From Bog-473 sp963836605 (GTDB lineage: Bacteria; Actinomycetota; Acidimicrobiia; Acidimicrobiales; RAAP-2), in NCBI GenBank assembly GCA_963836605.1, contig CAWIKB010000009.1, positions 620,001-684,000 on the forward strand: a DNA stretch of 64,000 bases, written 5' to 3'. The translations under genes and the position numbers were made by a program. The notes below the pieces were generated by a model. That model was not told the origin of the DNA. It saw nothing but the letters and a program-made list of their open reading frames with translations, and ran no database searches. Below are positions 27,368-36,222 of this stretch, in pieces (the first letter of the stretch is position 1; each line of letters begins with the position of its first letter).

Positions 27368-28365
27368 TCGCCGTCTTCGCCCGGCTCGCTCGTCTGCCAC
27401 TTCTTGAGCCACTCGCCCAACTGCTTCCCCAGGTCCTGGACATTGCCGGCCGTACGCTCGAGAAGCTTGGAGAATCGATCCCCGTAGTGGGCCACGGCCG
27501 CGTTGAATTCGGCCGAGGGAGGCGGCTCCTGTCCCCGCCGCGGATAGTCACCGCCACGAATGCGGTCGTAATCACCGGACTGCACCCAGTTGATCAGCTC
27601 CTTGACCCGACGCACCGCCATCGGATGGGTGAGGCTGAGTTCGGTCCAGAACCGCGTGTGCCGCGAGAAGAGATCGTCCTCCTCCTCGTACTCGGTCGCC
27701 TGCCTGAGGAACGCCTCGAAATTCATGCCGGGGACCGCCCCGCCGGCCAGGCGCATGAGCACGTGGCACGGGGCCAGCGGATCACCCATGACCAGCGCCG
27801 CGGCGCGGTCGGCCGAGAGCTCAGCGGCCCGAGCCCATTCCAGCAGCGCGTAGTAGATGCCGCGCACGGGGAGCCCGAGCAGGAGTGATCTGGGCAGCGC
27901 CCCGTTCACGAACTGCTGGAGCAGCACCAGTGCGGTGGTGTAGTAGGAGTGCTCGGACAAGACGTGCCCGACTTCGTGCGCCAGAACCGACCGCGTTTCG
28001 TCGGACGTGTAGTCACTGACCAAGGACGATCGGACCACGACGATGGGGGACTTGGCGCCGATGGTCATGGCATTGACGATCGGATCGTTGATGAGATAGA
28101 GGTCCGGTACCGAGGCGAGATCCAAGATGCGCGTGCATCGGACGTAGTCGGACCACACGTCCGGGACCTGGTCCTCACCCAGTCGGACCGCATTGCCCAT
28201 GACGATCTGGCGTACGTGCCGTTCGTGACCCAGGTCGGTCAGCCGCTTCACCACCCGGTCGAGGAGCGGCACCGAATGGAGGGCCGACGTCGCCGCTCGA
28301 TCGGCCGGGTGCTCGTAGGCCTTGGCGCTTATCTGCTCGAAGCGGAAGGCCAGGTCGATCGCCAT
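27364..28365 (-). CDS. M48-family zinc metallopeptidase
   Basis: The 333-residue protein contains the HExxH core as LAHEVGHVLSEHSYY and the third ligand region as EWARAAELSADRAAALVMG. A downstream GLxxL-type hydrophobic stretch (VLLQQFVNGALPRSLLLGLP) may be a re-entrant or membrane-associated helix. The N-terminal helices typical of HtpX are lacking, so it is probably cytoplasmic or peripheral. The C-terminal tail is charged (KLLERTAGNVQDLGKQLGEW, then KKWQTSE). It stands alone between a membrane protein and GDPD. Such M48 proteins act in quality control; the substrate is unknown. Confidence 0.85.
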   Translation of the reverse strand: MAIDLAFRFEQISAKAYEHPADRAATSALHSVPLLDRVVKRLTDLGHERHVRQIVMGNAVRLGEDQVPDVWSDYVRCTRILDLASVPDLYLINDPIVNAMTIGAKSPIVVVRSSLVSDYTSDETRSVLAHEVGHVLSEHSYYTTALVLLQQFVNGALPRSLLLGLPVRGIYYALLEWARAAELSADRAAALVMGDPLAPCHVLMRLAGGAVPGMNFEAFLRQATEYEEEDDLFSRHTRFWTELSLTHPMAVRRVKELINWVQSGDYDRIRGGDYPRRGQEPPPSAEFNAAVAHYGDRFSKLLERTAGNVQDLGKQLGEWLKKWQTSEPGEDGD

Positions 28366-28446
28366 CGTCGGTGTCCCCTTGGATCGTGTGCCCCCGAGAC
28401 TACGTTGCCGTCTCGGGGAGGTCGCTGCAGAGGACGACGGGTGGCC

Positions 28447-29130
28447 TCAGCTCGCGCGGCGGGAGAGAAACTCCCGCAGGTCGCCGATCCGGTTGCTGAC
28501 GATGGCGTCGACCGCCGCCGCGGCCACCCGGGCCATGTGGCGGGGTTCGTCCACCGTCCAGGTCGACACCTTGAGCCCGAGGTCATGGACGGCAGCGACG
28601 TGTTCAGGCTTGGCCAGGCGGAACATCGGATTCCAGAATTCGGCACCGAGCTCGTGCAGGAGCGCCGGGTGAGGGGGCTCCGGCTCGATCCACGTGAGTC
28701 CGATGCGGGCTACGGGCGAAAGGGCCCGCAGCATCCGTAGGGCGCCGATGTCGCCGGTGACGAAGAGCGAGCGCTCCATCGCGCCCGCCCGTTGCACCGC
28801 TTCGAGGGCACCCGCCACCACCTCGCTGCCGGTGAAGTCGATCATCAGGGGGATGTTGACGTGGTCGAGCACCTGCGGAAGCAGCGGGATGCGCTCCGCC
28901 CCGCTTCCGATTTCCCCCAGCTCCGCCCGGTCGAGGTCCGCCACGGCCCGATCCGTGCCCCAGAGCCTGCTGAGGGTCGGATCATGCACGACGGCGATGG
29001 CCCCGTCGCGGGTGCGATGGAGATCGAGCTCGACCATGTCGGCCCCCTCGCGAACGGCGGCGTCGAAGGCCGCCAGGGTGTTCTCGCGCGCAGCGATCGG
29101 GTCGCCCCGGTGCGCGATGGCGATGGTCAT
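28447..29130 (-). CDS. Glycerophosphodiester phosphodiesterase
   Basis: A 227-residue TIM-barrel enzyme of the GDPD/UgpQ type that hydrolyses glycerophosphodiesters to glycerol-3-phosphate and alcohol with a divalent metal. IAHRGDPIAARENTLAAFDAA gives the catalytic HRG and E-N-T. MVELDLHRTRDGAIAVVHDPTLSR gives the E-x-D metal ligands and second catalytic His. No signal peptide: cytoplasmic. It begins 18 nt after the kinase stop on the same strand, so the two are likely co-transcribed. Confidence 0.93.
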   Translation of the reverse strand: MTIAIAHRGDPIAARENTLAAFDAAVREGADMVELDLHRTRDGAIAVVHDPTLSRLWGTDRAVADLDRAELGEIGSGAERIPLLPQVLDHVNIPLMIDFTGSEVVAGALEAVQRAGAMERSLFVTGDIGALRMLRALSPVARIGLTWIEPEPPHPALLHELGAEFWNPMFRLAKPEHVAAVHDLGLKVSTWTVDEPRHMARVAAAAVDAIVSNRIGDLREFLSRRAS

Positions 29131-29148
29131 GGGGCCCGTGCGCCCCGT

Positions 29149-30180
29149 TCAGCGAGCCGACAGGTTGGCCCGCAGCCGGCCCTTGTCGGTCTCGTCGGCG
29201 CCCAGCGCATCGAGCCCGAGGAGGGCGGCGCCCAACACCGGTGGAGCGGTGAGGTGCCGCAAGACGGCCCGGGGCACCGCGGCGTCGATGCCCCGGGCGA
29301 CCCGTTCGTGGAACCCCGGATCGTCGGTCTCGAAGATCCCCCCACCCAGGACCACCTCCACCTCCTCGTCGGCCACGCCGAGCCGGTTGGCCGCGGCAAC
29401 CACGAAGGCGACCACTTCGTCAGCCAAGACGTCCGCCGCATCACGCGCCGGTGGATCGCCTTCAGATGCCGCCTCCAGCAGGACCGGGGCGAGCTCGAAC
29501 AGCCGGCCATAGGGGAGCTCGCCGGTGTACACGGCCGCCAGAACGGCCTCGGCGTCGGGAAGTTCGAACTGCGCCGGGACTCGTGCCCGCAAGGACGTTG
29601 GCGGCCCGCGACCGTCGGAGGCCCGGAGGGCCAGCCCCAGGGCGCGGATGCCCAACCACGAGCCGCCCGGAGCAAAATCACCCGAGAGCTCGGCCAGGGC
29701 CGGGAAACGGACGGTTGCGCCATCGGGCCCGACACCGGCGCAGTTCAATCCCGTCCCGCAGACCACGCCGATGCCCCAACCGGACGATGCCCCGGCCCGG
29801 GAAACGGCGAAGGTGTCGTTGCGCAGGATGTCGGATCCGCTCCAGCCGCGCAGGGCGATGGCCGGGGCCAGTCGCTCCTCGTCGATGGGGAGATCGATCC
29901 CGGCCAGGCAGTAGACGCCAAGTTCGCACAGGGGAAACGCCGGGTCGGCGATACCGGCATCAAGCAGCGCGGTCGCAATGGCTTCTCCCACGGCGTCCAT
30001 GGCGGCGTCGATTCCCATCATCTGATGATTGCTCGGCCCGGTCCGCGCTCGACCGAGGACGTCCCCGCGGCGCGACACGAGCACGGCATCGGTCTTGGAC
30101 GCGCCGCCATCGACGCCCAGCACAGCAGGTCGTTCGAGCCCCGAGGCAGGTGCCCCGGCTGGCACAGCGTCGTTGGGCAC
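29149..30180 (-). CDS. BadF/BadG-type N-acetylglucosamine kinase-like protein
   Basis: A 343-residue ASKHA-fold kinase. The N-terminal AVLGVDGGASKTDAVLVSRRG is the phosphate-1 motif. NDTFAVSRAGASSGWGIGVV with CGTGLNCAGVGPDG forms phosphate-2/sugar-contact loops, and EVEVVLGGGIFETD the adenosine motif. This matches the BadF/BadG/BcrA ATPase family members that are GlcNAc kinases. Start GTG 30180 is chosen. The frame stays open far upstream but is then antisense to the GH4 gene. Only 24 bp separate it from the divergent GH4 start, so promoters must overlap the two genes. Confidence 0.75.
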   Translation of the reverse strand: MPNDAVPAGAPASGLERPAVLGVDGGASKTDAVLVSRRGDVLGRARTGPSNHQMMGIDAAMDAVGEAIATALLDAGIADPAFPLCELGVYCLAGIDLPIDEERLAPAIALRGWSGSDILRNDTFAVSRAGASSGWGIGVVCGTGLNCAGVGPDGATVRFPALAELSGDFAPGGSWLGIRALGLALRASDGRGPPTSLRARVPAQFELPDAEAVLAAVYTGELPYGRLFELAPVLLEAASEGDPPARDAADVLADEVVAFVVAAANRLGVADEEVEVVLGGGIFETDDPGFHERVARGIDAAVPRAVLRHLTAPPVLGAALLGLDALGADETDKGRLRANLSAR

Positions 30181-30204
30181 AGGTCGGATAGTACGTTGAC
30201 CCGC

Positions 30205-31488
30205 GTGGGGATAAAAGTTGCCGTGGTGGGGGGAGGCAGTACCTATACGCCGGAACTGGTTGACGGGCTGTGCGACAACGAGGACCGCATGGTGGTCGAC
30301 GACCTCGTACTGCTGGACCCGAGTGACGAGCGGCGCCAGGCGGTCGGTGGACTCTCCGAGAGGATCCTGCGCGCCCGGGGGTGGGCGGGGACATTTGGCA
30401 CGACCGCCGACCGAGACGCCGCCCTGGAAGGGGCGGATTTCGTCGTCGTCCAACTGCGCATCGGGGGCCAGGCAGCACGGCGCGTCGACGAGACGCTCCC
30501 CGTCGGGCACGGCTGCCTCGGTCAGGAGACGACCGGCGCGGGCGGACTGGCCAAGGCGCTGCGGACGGTACCTACCGTGCTCGAGTTGGCCGAGGAGACC
30601 TCGAAGCGGGCCAACCCCGGCGCATGGTTCGTTGACTTCACCAATCCGGTGGGGATTGTCACCCAGGCCCTGCTCGACGAAGGGCACCGGGCCGTCGGGT
30701 TGTGCAATGTGGCGATCTGGGCCCAGCGGCGCCTCGGTCACTACCTCGATGTCGACCCCGATGCCGTCGAGATCGAACATGTCGGCTTGAACCACCTGAC
30801 GTGGATCCGCTCGGTGCGTCACGCCGGCGAGTCCGAGGACCTTCTCCCCGGTCTCTTCGATCGGTGCGGCCCCGAGCTCGAGCTCGAGAGTGGGGTGCCG
30901 ATCGAGGCTCTTCGGCTCCTCCACGCCCTGCCCTCGTACTACGTCCACTACTACTACCAGCACGACGCCGAAGTGGCGGTGCAGTCGTCGCCCGGTCACC
31001 GGTCGCGGGCCGACGTGGTGGCCGAGCTCGAGACGAAACTTCTCGAGGAGTACCGCGATCCGGCACTGGTCACCAAGCCGGCGGCCCTTTCCTACCGGGG
31101 TGGTGCCTTCTACTCGTTGGCCGCCGTTCGGCTCATGGCATCGCTGCATGCCGACAGCGGGGACATCCAGGTGGTCGACACCCGCAACGACGGCGCCATC
31201 GCGGGACTGCCCGACGATGCCGTGATCGAGGTCCCCGCCGTCGTTGATGCGGGCGGCGCCCACCCGCTCCCGCAGCGCCCACTCCCTCCGGAGATGTTGG
31301 GATTGGTCCAGCACGCCAAGGCCTACGAGCAGCTGGCCGTTGTGGCGGCGCGCTCGGGCAGCCGGGACCAGGTGGTGCGAGCACTGCTGGCCAACCCCCT
31401 GGTCGGGCAGTATCCGTTGGCGGCTGAGTTGGCGGACGGACTGCTGGCCGCGAACCGCAACCTGCTGCCGCGCTTCTTTCCGGAGTGA
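30205..31488 (+). CDS. Glycoside hydrolase family 4 (6-phospho-beta-glucosidase-like)
   Basis: A 427-residue NAD- and metal-dependent GH4 enzyme. IKVAVVGGGSTYTPELVDGL is the dinucleotide loop. GLCNVAIWAQRRLG and EHVGLNHLTWIR provide the metal-binding Cys and His known from BglT/GlvA, and YYVHYYYQHD contains the tyrosine of the elimination mechanism. It would hydrolyse phosphorylated or free beta-glycosides by the redox-elimination route. No PTS or sugar ABC genes are adjacent, so the substrate may not be phosphorylated. It is divergent from the sugar kinase. Confidence 0.88.
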   Translation: MGIKVAVVGGGSTYTPELVDGLCDNEDRMVVDDLVLLDPSDERRQAVGGLSERILRARGWAGTFGTTADRDAALEGADFVVVQLRIGGQAARRVDETLPVGHGCLGQETTGAGGLAKALRTVPTVLELAEETSKRANPGAWFVDFTNPVGIVTQALLDEGHRAVGLCNVAIWAQRRLGHYLDVDPDAVEIEHVGLNHLTWIRSVRHAGESEDLLPGLFDRCGPELELESGVPIEALRLLHALPSYYVHYYYQHDAEVAVQSSPGHRSRADVVAELETKLLEEYRDPALVTKPAALSYRGGAFYSLAAVRLMASLHADSGDIQVVDTRNDGAIAGLPDDAVIEVPAVVDAGGAHPLPQRPLPPEMLGLVQHAKAYEQLAVVAARSGSRDQVVRALLANPLVGQYPLAAELADGLLAANRNLLPRFFPE

Positions 31489-31506
31489 GGAGGGAGCCGG
31501 CCCGGT

Positions 31507-32868
31507 CTACCCGGCGTTGTCGGTCGGCCTGGTGGTGGTGGCGGCAGGCGTCGTCGTGGTCGTGGTCCGGCCCGCGGCCGTCGTGGTGGTCCTGGCCACG
31601 CTGGTGGTGGTCGTGGTCGCGCTCGAGCCGGTGGTCGGGGGAGTCGAACTGGTCGATGCCGGCGTGGTGGTCGGGGGTGCCGTCGCGGGTGTCGCGGTGA
31701 AGGGTTGTGTCTCGCCGGCCAAGGTGGCGTGGCTCGCGGTGGGGGCGGCGGAGAGGCCGGTGCAGCCGCGGGCGGCCGCCCAACTGTTCAGGGCGGTCGA
31801 CCCGGCGGTACCGCTGAGAGGTTGGGGCAGCCCACCCACATCGGTGGCCGGACGGAAGGTGGCGCCGGTGATCTGCCGCCCCACCGCCGTGACGAGCAGC
31901 GCGCCGCTGTCGGACTCCGGGGCGGCACTGTCGTAGAAGGCGAAATTCCCCAAGCCGTAGTCGACATAGGCGCCGCCCAGGTAGCCGCCGCCGAGGAGCA
32001 CGTGGGCGCCCGTGCCGACGACGATGTCGGCGCCGGCCTTGACCAATTGTTGGGCCAAGGGCTGTTGTTGGGCGTTGGGGCAAGCCACGGTCTCGGTGCC
32101 CCAGTGCAGGTACACGATCACCGTGTCCGCGCTGCGCCGCGCCGCCTGTACCGCCTGCACGAGTTGGGAGGGATTGATGGCGGACGCCACCCCGGCCTGG
32201 GTGGAGGTGGCCGTCCAGGTGGCGACCAGGTTGGGGGCGATGATCTGCGTGGCCGAGAAGATGGCGAGGCGTTGTCCGTTGATGGTGGTCCGGTACGGGG
32301 CGAACGCGTTGGCGGCGTTGCTGCCGATGCCGATGAGCGGGTATTTCGTCTGGGCCACGGTCGAGAGCGCTTGACTGAGTCCCTCCTGGCCACAATCAAG
32401 GGCGTGGTCGTTGCCGTTGGCGGCCACGGTCACCGTGGCGTCGTGCAGTGCGGTGATGGCGGTGGGTGGCGCGTACCAGACGTACTGCTTCGGCTGCGGT
32501 TCCGGGCACGCGCCGGCGGTGAGGGCCGATTGGAAATTGACCATGCTCAGTTGCGATCCGGCGAACAAGGTCGGGAAGGTCGTGCCCAGGGCGGTGCTCG
32601 GATCGTTCGCCAATCGATCTCCGAGAACCCCTTCGAAATGCACATCGCCGCCGAAGGCCACCGTGACCGGTTTCCCCGAGCCCTTCCAATCCGGATTGAG
32701 GGCGGAATGCGCCGGGAAGGTGTGGGCGGCATCGTGGCCCGGCGACGAGGACGGGGGTGCCGGCTTGCCCCCGCCCGTGAAGAAGATCAGGTAGACCAGG
32801 AACAGGAAGATCAGCGCTCCAACCACCGCGAACTGTCGACGCCTCTGGCGGACCCTGCGTGAGACCAC
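31507..32868 (-). CDS. CapA-like metallophosphatase-fold lipoprotein/membrane-anchored protein
   Basis: A 453-residue protein with an N-terminal basic stretch and one membrane helix (FAVVGALIFLFLVYLIFF), so the body is extracytoplasmic. VTVAFGGDVHFEGVLGDRL, TVAANGNDHALDCGQEGL, VYLHWGTETVACPN and VVGTGAHVLLGG are the D-H, N-H-D, H-W-G and G-x-H elements of the poly-gamma-glutamate synthesis protein CapA/PgsA family. The C-terminal ~80 residues are Thr/Ala/Pro-rich (TTTTTSVARTTTTAAGRTTT), a disordered possibly O-mannosylated tail. No PgsB/C partners are present. Start GTG 32868. Confidence 0.8.
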   Translation of the reverse strand: MVSRRVRQRRRQFAVVGALIFLFLVYLIFFTGGGKPAPPSSSPGHDAAHTFPAHSALNPDWKGSGKPVTVAFGGDVHFEGVLGDRLANDPSTALGTTFPTLFAGSQLSMVNFQSALTAGACPEPQPKQYVWYAPPTAITALHDATVTVAANGNDHALDCGQEGLSQALSTVAQTKYPLIGIGSNAANAFAPYRTTINGQRLAIFSATQIIAPNLVATWTATSTQAGVASAINPSQLVQAVQAARRSADTVIVYLHWGTETVACPNAQQQPLAQQLVKAGADIVVGTGAHVLLGGGYLGGAYVDYGLGNFAFYDSAAPESDSGALLVTAVGRQITGATFRPATDVGGLPQPLSGTAGSTALNSWAAARGCTGLSAAPTASHATLAGETQPFTATPATAPPTTTPASTSSTPPTTGSSATTTTTSVARTTTTAAGRTTTTTTPAATTTRPTDNAG

Positions 32869-32936
32869 TCGGCACTATGACACACGGTCTTCGGTGCCAG
32901 CAGGGCGGAGGGTGTCCCGCCGCCTCGATCGTGCGG

Positions 32937-33470
32937 TCAGTTGTGGGCGGCGGAGTCCCAGAGGTCGGCCAATTCGGCGACCAGCCCCTTGCAGCCGGCC
33001 GCGATCATGTGCAGGCAATCGTCGAACGTGGCATCGTCGCCGTAGTAGGGATCGGGGACATCCGCGGCCGCCCCGGCGGAGGGGTCGAAGGCGCGGAGAA
33101 GATGGAGGCGTTTGGGGTCGGCACCAAGGCTGCGCAGTGTTTGGAGGTGGCGACGATCCAGGGCCACGATCAGGTCGTAGGAGCCGAGCTGCGCCGCCGA
33201 GATCTGGTGGGCCCGGTGGGGATGGGCGGGGTAGCCGGCCCGGTCCAAGGCGGCCGCCGTGCGCGGATCCATGGGCTCGCCCTCGTGCCACGGACCGGTG
33301 CCCGCGCTCGATGTGACCACCCGCGTCCCCAGGGTCGAGCCGTCGGGGAGGGTGGTGGCGTCCGCCAGGGATCTGGTGACCACCTCGGCCATGGGTGACC
33401 GGCAGATGTTGCCGGTGCACACGAAGACCACATTCGAGGGTGGAGCGAGGTCGGCCGCGAGCCGGCTCAC
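32937..33470 (-). CDS. Low-molecular-weight protein tyrosine phosphatase
   Basis: The 177-residue phosphatase has the P-loop VFVCTGNICRSPMAEV (C-x5-R-S) near its N-terminus and the general acid in DPYYGDDATFDDCLHMI. It would dephosphorylate protein tyrosine or act as arsenate reductase-like; the DPYYG/D form favours PTP. The GTG at 33470 overlaps the upstream AMP-ligase stop as GTGA, so the pair is translationally coupled, an unusual pairing. It is followed by the CapA-like gene on the same strand; PTPs of this class often sit near exopolysaccharide genes. Confidence 0.9.
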   Translation of the reverse strand: MSRLAADLAPPSNVVFVCTGNICRSPMAEVVTRSLADATTLPDGSTLGTRVVTSSAGTGPWHEGEPMDPRTAAALDRAGYPAHPHRAHQISAAQLGSYDLIVALDRRHLQTLRSLGADPKRLHLLRAFDPSAGAAADVPDPYYGDDATFDDCLHMIAAGCKGLVAELADLWDSAAHN

Positions 33471-35036
33471 CTCGAGTACTCGTCCCGCAGGGTCTTCTTG
33501 ACGATCTTGCCCGTGCCGGCACGGGGCCATTCGGTGCGTACCTCGACCTGTTCGGGGATCTTCTGCGTCATCAGCCCGGCCTGGCGGCAGAAGGCCACCA
33601 CCTCGGCGAGGACCATGCCCTCGACCCCGTCGGCCAGTTGCACCACCGCGCACACCAGCTCCCCCCGGCTCGCGTCGGGGAGGCCGATCACGGCGACCTC
33701 AGCCACTTTGGGGTGGGTGTAGAGCAGATCCTCGATCTCCTTGGCGCTGATGTTCTCCCCCTTGCGCACGATGACATCCTTGAGCCGACCCGTCGAGCGC
33801 GAGGTGCCCATCGGCTCTGAGCTTCCCCAGATCTCCGGTGCGGAAGTAGCCGTCGGCGTCGAAGGCATCGGCCGTGAGACGCGCGTCGGTGTAACCGTGA
33901 AAGACCATAGGTCCGCGCACGCGCACCTCACCCTCCTCGTCGGGTCCCGCCACCCGACCGTCCAGCGTCACGATGCGAACGTCGGCTCCCTCGACGGGCC
34001 GGCCATCGGTGTTGGCCAGCTGCTCGTCCGTGTCGTCGGGTGAACCGTTCGAGATCATCGGGACCTCGGTCATCCCGTAGCCGTGGACGACTCCTCGACC
34101 ACCGATCTCGTCCCGCACCTCGTAGTGGATCTCCGGCGGCTTGGCGGCGCCGCCCCCCGACATGAGGCGCAGCGTCGGCAGAATCGGCTCATGCGGCGTC
34201 TTGCGTTGCTCCCCGAGGTAGGCGACATAGAAGGCGGTGCTGCCACCGACCATGGTGGCCCCGTGCTGGCGGAAGAGAGGGAGGACATCGGCCGCAGAGA
34301 ACGCCTCGACCAGAACGGCGGGGAAGCCCATCGTGAGCATGGTCACCAGATAGTCGGGCCCGGCAATGTGGGCAAAGGGGAAGGCGATCGAGCCGACGTC
34401 CTCGGGGCCCATCTGTAGAGCGCGGGCCAAGCCCCACCCACCCGCGATGAGGGTCTGGTCGGTGTGCTGGACGCCTTTGGGGTCGGCGGTCGAGCCCGAC
34501 GTGTAGTAGATCCAGCGAATCGGCGCTTCCTCCGGGGACTGGCCGGCCGGGGGAGGCGGCAGGGTCGTCGGGTCGGCCTCGGGAAGATCGTCGACGAGGA
34601 GGATCTCGGGCCGGGACGGTGCGCCCTCGAGCGCCCGTTCCGCCAGGGCCGGGAAATCGATGCCCCGCCATCCCGACGGGATGACGAACAGCGAGGGAGC
34701 CGTCTGCCGGAGGGCGAATCCGACCTCCCGTTCCCGGTAGAGGTGGATGATCGGATTCTGGAGAGCCCCGAGGCGCGAGAGGGCGAGGGACACGACGACG
34801 GTCTCGATCCGGGTCGGGAGCTGCCACGAGACGACCGAGTTGGTGCCGACGCCCAGGTCATGGAGGCCAGCGGCCACGCGGAGGACCCGGTCACGGAATG
34901 CGCCGAAGGTGACGGTCTCGCCGTCGACGGCCATGAGCATCGGCTGGTCCGGCGATCCCTCGGCCCGTTGTTCGACCAACTCCCACATCGTGCGTGCGCC
35001 GGTGAGTGGCTCGGTGAGTGCCTCGTTGTTGCCCAT
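33467..35036 (-). CDS. AMP-dependent acyl-CoA synthetase/ligase, interrupted by a frameshift
   Basis: From ATG 35036 (MGNNEALTEPLTG) the N-terminal part reads through IYYTSGSTADPKGVQHT (P-loop), GYGMTEVPMI and DADGYFRTGDLGKLRADGHL. The hinge-to-end portion (STGRLKDVIVRKGENISAKE ... RAGTGKIVKKTL with the catalytic Lys) is in a second frame. Dropping one base near 33800 joins them into ~522 residues: a typical ANL-superfamily ligase of fatty or aromatic acids. The shift lies in the GC-rich stretch 33791-33803. The stop overlaps the PTP start. Either assembly indel or disabled gene; the specificity pocket is not assignable. Confidence 0.8.
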
Positions 35037-35043
35037 GGACCTC

Positions 35044-35097
35044 CCTTTTCGGACCCTTCTCGACCCTTTTCGGACCCTTCTTCGGACCCTTCTCGAC
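35044..35097. repeat. Five degenerate 10-12 bp tandem repeats with SD-like cores
   Basis: On the plus strand the units are ccttttcggac, ccttctcgac, ccttttcggac, ccttcttcggac, ccttctcgac. On the minus (coding) strand each carries AAGGG-like sequence just before the true ribosome site (GGGAGG) of the AMP-ligase gene, giving an array of Shine-Dalgarno look-alikes in its leader. Confidence 0.65.
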
Positions 35098-35245
35098 GCA
35101 GTCTCGAGGATCACCGGCGGACGCCTGCGGGCGCCGAAATAGGGTTGCACCCGGACCCCGTCGCCGACGTTCTCCCGGCGGAGAGATCGTAGAGCAGTCC
35201 GGCGAGCGTCTCTGCGGTGAGCACACCGGGGAGTGGCCGGGCAGA

Positions 35246-35506
35246 ATGGGCTCCGTGAGCGCAGCGTCGAACACCTCGGAGGATTCGGAGCACCCGGTTG
35301 ACCGGAAGGGAAACGCCCGTCTGATCGCGATAGGAGGAGCCGTCGTCCTCCTGGTGTGGTTCGCCGTGCGCAATCTCGGATCGGTCACCATCGATTTCTG
35401 GGTCGTCGACAAGAAGGCGCCCTTGATCGTGGTCATCCTGATCGCCGGGCTCCTGGGGGCCCTGATCGCCATGTTGGCCAGCCGGCACCGGTCCCGTCGG
35501 GGCTGA
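35246..35506 (+). CDS. LapA-domain (DUF1049) small membrane protein
   Basis: An 86-residue protein with an N-terminal polar tail and two membrane helices (LIAIGGAVVLLVWFAVRNLG and LIVVILIAGLLGALIAMLAS). A short VTIDFWVVDKK link between them and the basic end RHRSRRG are the arrangement of LapA-domain proteins. ATG 35246 fits the helical start. It is divergent from the AMP-ligase gene. Function in actinobacteria is unknown. Confidence 0.7.
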   Translation: MGSVSAASNTSEDSEHPVDRKGNARLIAIGGAVVLLVWFAVRNLGSVTIDFWVVDKKAPLIVVILIAGLLGALIAMLASRHRSRRG

Positions 35507-35777
35507 GATCGTCCTGAAATCTCGGGACGACCAGATCGGTGCCCTTATCCGGCCTGCTCACGATGGAATTCGACGCTGGCGTTACAACATGGCCTACCGC
35601 GTGCTCCCGACTCCTGGCTGGCCGTAAGCTGCAGGGCAGTGATCAGCGCCAGGCACGAAATGCCACCTGCCGACGTGGACGTTGTTCTCGACCAACCGGC
35701 GTGCAAACATAGGTATCGCATGGCCGGTACAGGAGGACCAAGTCAGTGACACGCCACCACGTGGGGGGAGGGTGACC
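35507..35777. other. Intergenic region with no gene seen
   Basis: The 271 bp between the LapA-like and DUF3040 genes hold only short open frames. A weak inverted repeat (tcgtcc/ggacga) lies just after the LapA stop but has no T-tract. GGGGAGG at 35766-35772 is the ribosome site of the next gene. Confidence 0.4.
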
Positions 35778-36182
35778 GTGCCACTCTCCGAACACGAGCA
35801 GCGCATTTTGGCGGAATTGGAAGAATCCCTGGTCCGCCAGGACCCCGAATTCGCCGAGCGGGTCCGATCCGAGTCCGTGTACCGCCACGCGGGGCGCTAT
35901 TGCAAATGGGCCGCGGTCGCCTTCATCGTCGGTGTGGCCGTCCTCATCGGCGGGATCGGCGTCTCGGTGTTCCTGGGCTTCATCGGTGTCGTGATCATGT
36001 TTGCCGCCGCCGTGGTCTTCGAACGCAATCTGCGCCGGATGGGACGGGCCGGGTGGCATGACTTGACCAGGGTCAGAGACGGTGAGCAGTCGAAGGCCGC
36101 CGCCGCATCGAGCGGGATCGAGGGCGCGATGACAGAGGCCCGCGACTGGTTCCGGTCTCGATTTCACCGGCGCGAAAGCTGA
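35778..36182 (+). CDS. DUF3040 membrane protein
   Basis: A 134-residue protein with the DUF3040 N-terminus VPLSEHEQRILAELEESLVR, an acidic stretch, and two central helices (WAAVAFIVGVAVLIGGIGV and FLGFIGVVIMFAAAVVFE). The GTG at 35778 is chosen for the exact PLSEHEQ family start and its purine-rich site 5 nt upstream, over GTG 35772. DUF3040 proteins are confined to actinobacteria and lie near cell-wall genes, but their role is unknown. Confidence 0.85.
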   Translation: MPLSEHEQRILAELEESLVRQDPEFAERVRSESVYRHAGRYCKWAAVAFIVGVAVLIGGIGVSVFLGFIGVVIMFAAAVVFERNLRRMGRAGWHDLTRVRDGEQSKAAAASSGIEGAMTEARDWFRSRFHRRES

Positions 36183-36222
36183 GTTCCGCGCGGGTTCTCC
36201 CGCTCGTTGGACCTCAGGCCCC

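Noticed and set aside
29149..31314. Single long frame on the minus strand covering the kinase and the GH4 region
   Set aside because: Only the part up to 30180 shows kinase motifs; the rest is antisense to GH4 codons and lacks family features.
35508..35540. Weak inverted repeat after the LapA-like gene as a terminator
   Set aside because: The stem is only 6 bp and there is no T-tract.
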